DNA of 7,649 nucleotides from Nitrospirota bacterium. GTDB lineage: Bacteria; Nitrospirota; Nitrospiria; Nitrospirales; UBA8639. A model generated the notes under the pieces. It was not told the origin of the DNA. It saw only the letters and a list, made by a program, of their open reading frames with translations, and searched no databases. The stretch covers positions 1 to 7,649 of the forward strand of contig JAOUGQ010000132.1 of the NCBI GenBank assembly GCA_029865515.1, written 5' to 3'. This document shows, piece after piece, positions 6,279-7,649 of the stretch. Both the position numbers and the translations under genes were made by a program. How positions within the stretch are numbered: the stretch's first letter is position 1; each line of letters opens with the position of its first letter.

Positions 6279-7649
6279 ATGAGCACGTTCTCTCTCCAAT
6301 CCGACTATGTTCCCAAGGGCGATCAAGGCAAAGCGATTGCCGTGCTGACTGCCGGACTGAACCAGGGCCTCAAACATCAGGTGCTTCTTGGGGTCACGGG
6401 GTCGGGTAAGACCTTCACGATGGCCAATGTGATTGCCAATGTGCAAAAGCCCACGCTGGTCGTGGTCCACAATAAGACGCTGGCGGCTCAACTCTATCAG
6501 GAGTTCAAATCCTTTTTTCCCGACAATGCGGTTGAATATTTCGTCAGTTATTACGACTACTATCAGCCGGAAGCGTATATTCCGACTACGGATACCTATA
6601 TCGCCAAAGACGCGGCGATCAACGACACGATTGATCAAATGCGGCATTCCGCGACCACGGCACTGTTGCAACGGAATGACATTGTGATTGTGGCCTCCGT
6701 GTCGTGCATTTATGGCCTGGGGTCGCCGGAGGTCTACCACGACATGTTGTTGTATTTGGAGCCGGGGATGGAGATCCGCCGGGAGCGCATTCTGGCCAAG
6801 CTGGTAGATATTCAATATTCACGGAATGATCTGGAATTGCAGCGTGGCATGTTCCGCGCCCGAGGGGATGTCATTGAAATTTTCCCCGCGTCGTCCGATT
6901 CGAATACCGTGCGAGTCGAGCTGTTCGGTGACGAGGTGGAAGCCATTTATGAAATTGATCCGTTAACGGGCACGGCCCTGCGTAAGCTTCCGAAAATCGC
7001 GATCTATCCCAAGAGCCACTATGTCATTGCACCCGATCGATATGAGCAGGCCATTACCGGGATCGAAGAAGAGCTGGAAGAGCGAATCGCCTACTTTCGC
7101 CGGACGAATCAATTGCTTGAAGCGCAACGGATTGAACAACGCACGAGATTTGATCTGGAGATGATCCGGACGATGGGCTACTGCCACGGGATTGAAAACT
7201 ATTCCCGGCACTTGAGCGGACGCGCGCCGGGCGAGCCTCCACCGACCCTGTTGGATTATTTTCCCAAAGACTTTTTGCTGATTGTGGACGAATCCCATGC
7301 GACAGTCCCGCAGTTTGGGGGCATGTACGAAGGAGATCACTCACGCAAGAAAACCCTGGTGGATTATGGTTTTCGCCTGCCGTCGGCGATGGATAACCGG
7401 CCGCTGAAATTTCCCGAGTTTGAGGCGTGCATGAACCAGGTGGTGTATGTCTCCGCGACTCCAGGGCCGTATGAGCTGAAGCACGCGGGGAAGGCGCTGG
7501 TTGAGCAAATCATTCGGCCCACCGGACTGATTGATCCGGTGATGGACGTGAAGCCTGCCAAGGGCCAGGTCGAACAGTTGCTCGGGGAAATCCGGCTGCG
7601 TGTGGCGAAGGGGCAGCGGATACTGGTGACGACCTTGACCAAGCGCATG
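6279..7649 (+). CDS. uvrB: Excinuclease ABC subunit B (3' partial)
   Basis: DNA-damage-verifying helicase-like subunit of the UvrABC nucleotide excision repair system: it is loaded by UvrA, inserts a beta-hairpin at the lesion and recruits UvrC. The frame stays open to the window edge (457 residues of roughly 660-680). Motifs in order: GDQ (14-16), Walker A GVTGSGKT (38-45), HNKTLAAQLY (64-73), the aromatic beta-hairpin YYDYYQPEAYIP (91-102), ASVSCIYGLG, the Walker B DESH, VSATPGPYEL, and the start of motif IV, LVTTLTKRM, at the cut. The UvrC-binding tail lies beyond the window. The usual GDQP reads GDQG here. Family N-termini align with the ATG at 6279 (MSTFSLQSDY); an in-frame ATG at 6270 adds three residues. 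Neither has a Shine-Dalgarno sequence, so the start is not certain and translation may be leaderless. Confidence 0.97.
   Translation, partial: MSTFSLQSDYVPKGDQGKAIAVLTAGLNQGLKHQVLLGVTGSGKTFTMANVIANVQKPTLVVVHNKTLAAQLYQEFKSFFPDNAVEYFVSYYDYYQPEAYIPTTDTYIAKDAAINDTIDQMRHSATTALLQRNDIVIVASVSCIYGLGSPEVYHDMLLYLEPGMEIRRERILAKLVDIQYSRNDLELQRGMFRARGDVIEIFPASSDSNTVRVELFGDEVEAIYEIDPLTGTALRKLPKIAIYPKSHYVIAPDRYEQAITGIEEELEERIAYFRRTNQLLEAQRIEQRTRFDLEMIRTMGYCHGIENYSRHLSGRAPGEPPPTLLDYFPKDFLLIVDESHATVPQFGGMYEGDHSRKKTLVDYGFRLPSAMDNRPLKFPEFEACMNQVVYVSATPGPYELKHAGKALVEQIIRPTGLIDPVMDVKPAKGQVEQLLGEIRLRVAKGQRILVTTLTKRM

Noticed and set aside
6240..6815. 191-codon open frame on the minus strand over the start of uvrB
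   Set aside because: It is antisense to Walker A and the beta-hairpin of uvrB, with no domain of its own.
1..7649. Defence island, prophage or mobile element
   Set aside because: No transposase, integrase, terminal repeats, att-like duplications or toxin-antitoxin pair is visible; nearly all genes are ordinary chromosomal types.

Overview
This window holds six protein-coding genes packed at bacterial density, with GC in the mid-50s by eye. I see no RNA genes, insertion sequences, CRISPR arrays or phage genes. The content (a ZnT9-like cation transporter, formate-tetrahydrofolate ligase, an HHE hemerythrin, UvrB, and an exported nuclease-fold protein with a Sec signal) fits a free-living bacterium, probably Gram-negative. 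Protein style is compatible with Nitrospirota, but that is a tentative impression that the sequence alone cannot settle.

Layout: (1) positions 2-799, plus strand, the C-terminal part of a cation diffusion facilitator whose N-terminus lies outside the window. (2) 848-2431, plus strand, 48 nt downstream, an orphan GHKL-type ATPase of unknown role. (3) 2470-3813, minus strand, convergent with the ATPase, an exported SH3 plus endonuclease/exonuclease/phosphatase protein. (4) 3929-5611, plus strand, divergent from the previous gene, fhs. (5) 5635-6102, minus strand, convergent with fhs, a small hemerythrin. (6) 6279 to the window edge, plus strand, divergent from the hemerythrin gene, uvrB, cut off at helicase motif IV.

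The gene order alternates strands, so most genes are probably their own transcription units. Only the transporter and the ATPase could share a transcript. The two divergent spacers (3814-3928 and 6103-6278) are where regulation should sit, and both carry inverted repeats: an 8-bp arm pair just upstream of the fhs ribosome-binding site, a 12-bp perfect palindrome in the middle of the hemerythrin/uvrB spacer, and a 6-bp arm pair just upstream of uvrB. No stretch over 300 bases lacks a gene.

Functionally this is mostly housekeeping: metal homeostasis, one-carbon metabolism, di-iron oxygen/NO-type chemistry, and nucleotide excision repair. No clear new multigene system is visible. The least explained items are the GHKL ATPase with its conserved-looking C-terminal block, the secreted SH3-nuclease fusion, and the inverted repeats in the divergent spacers.
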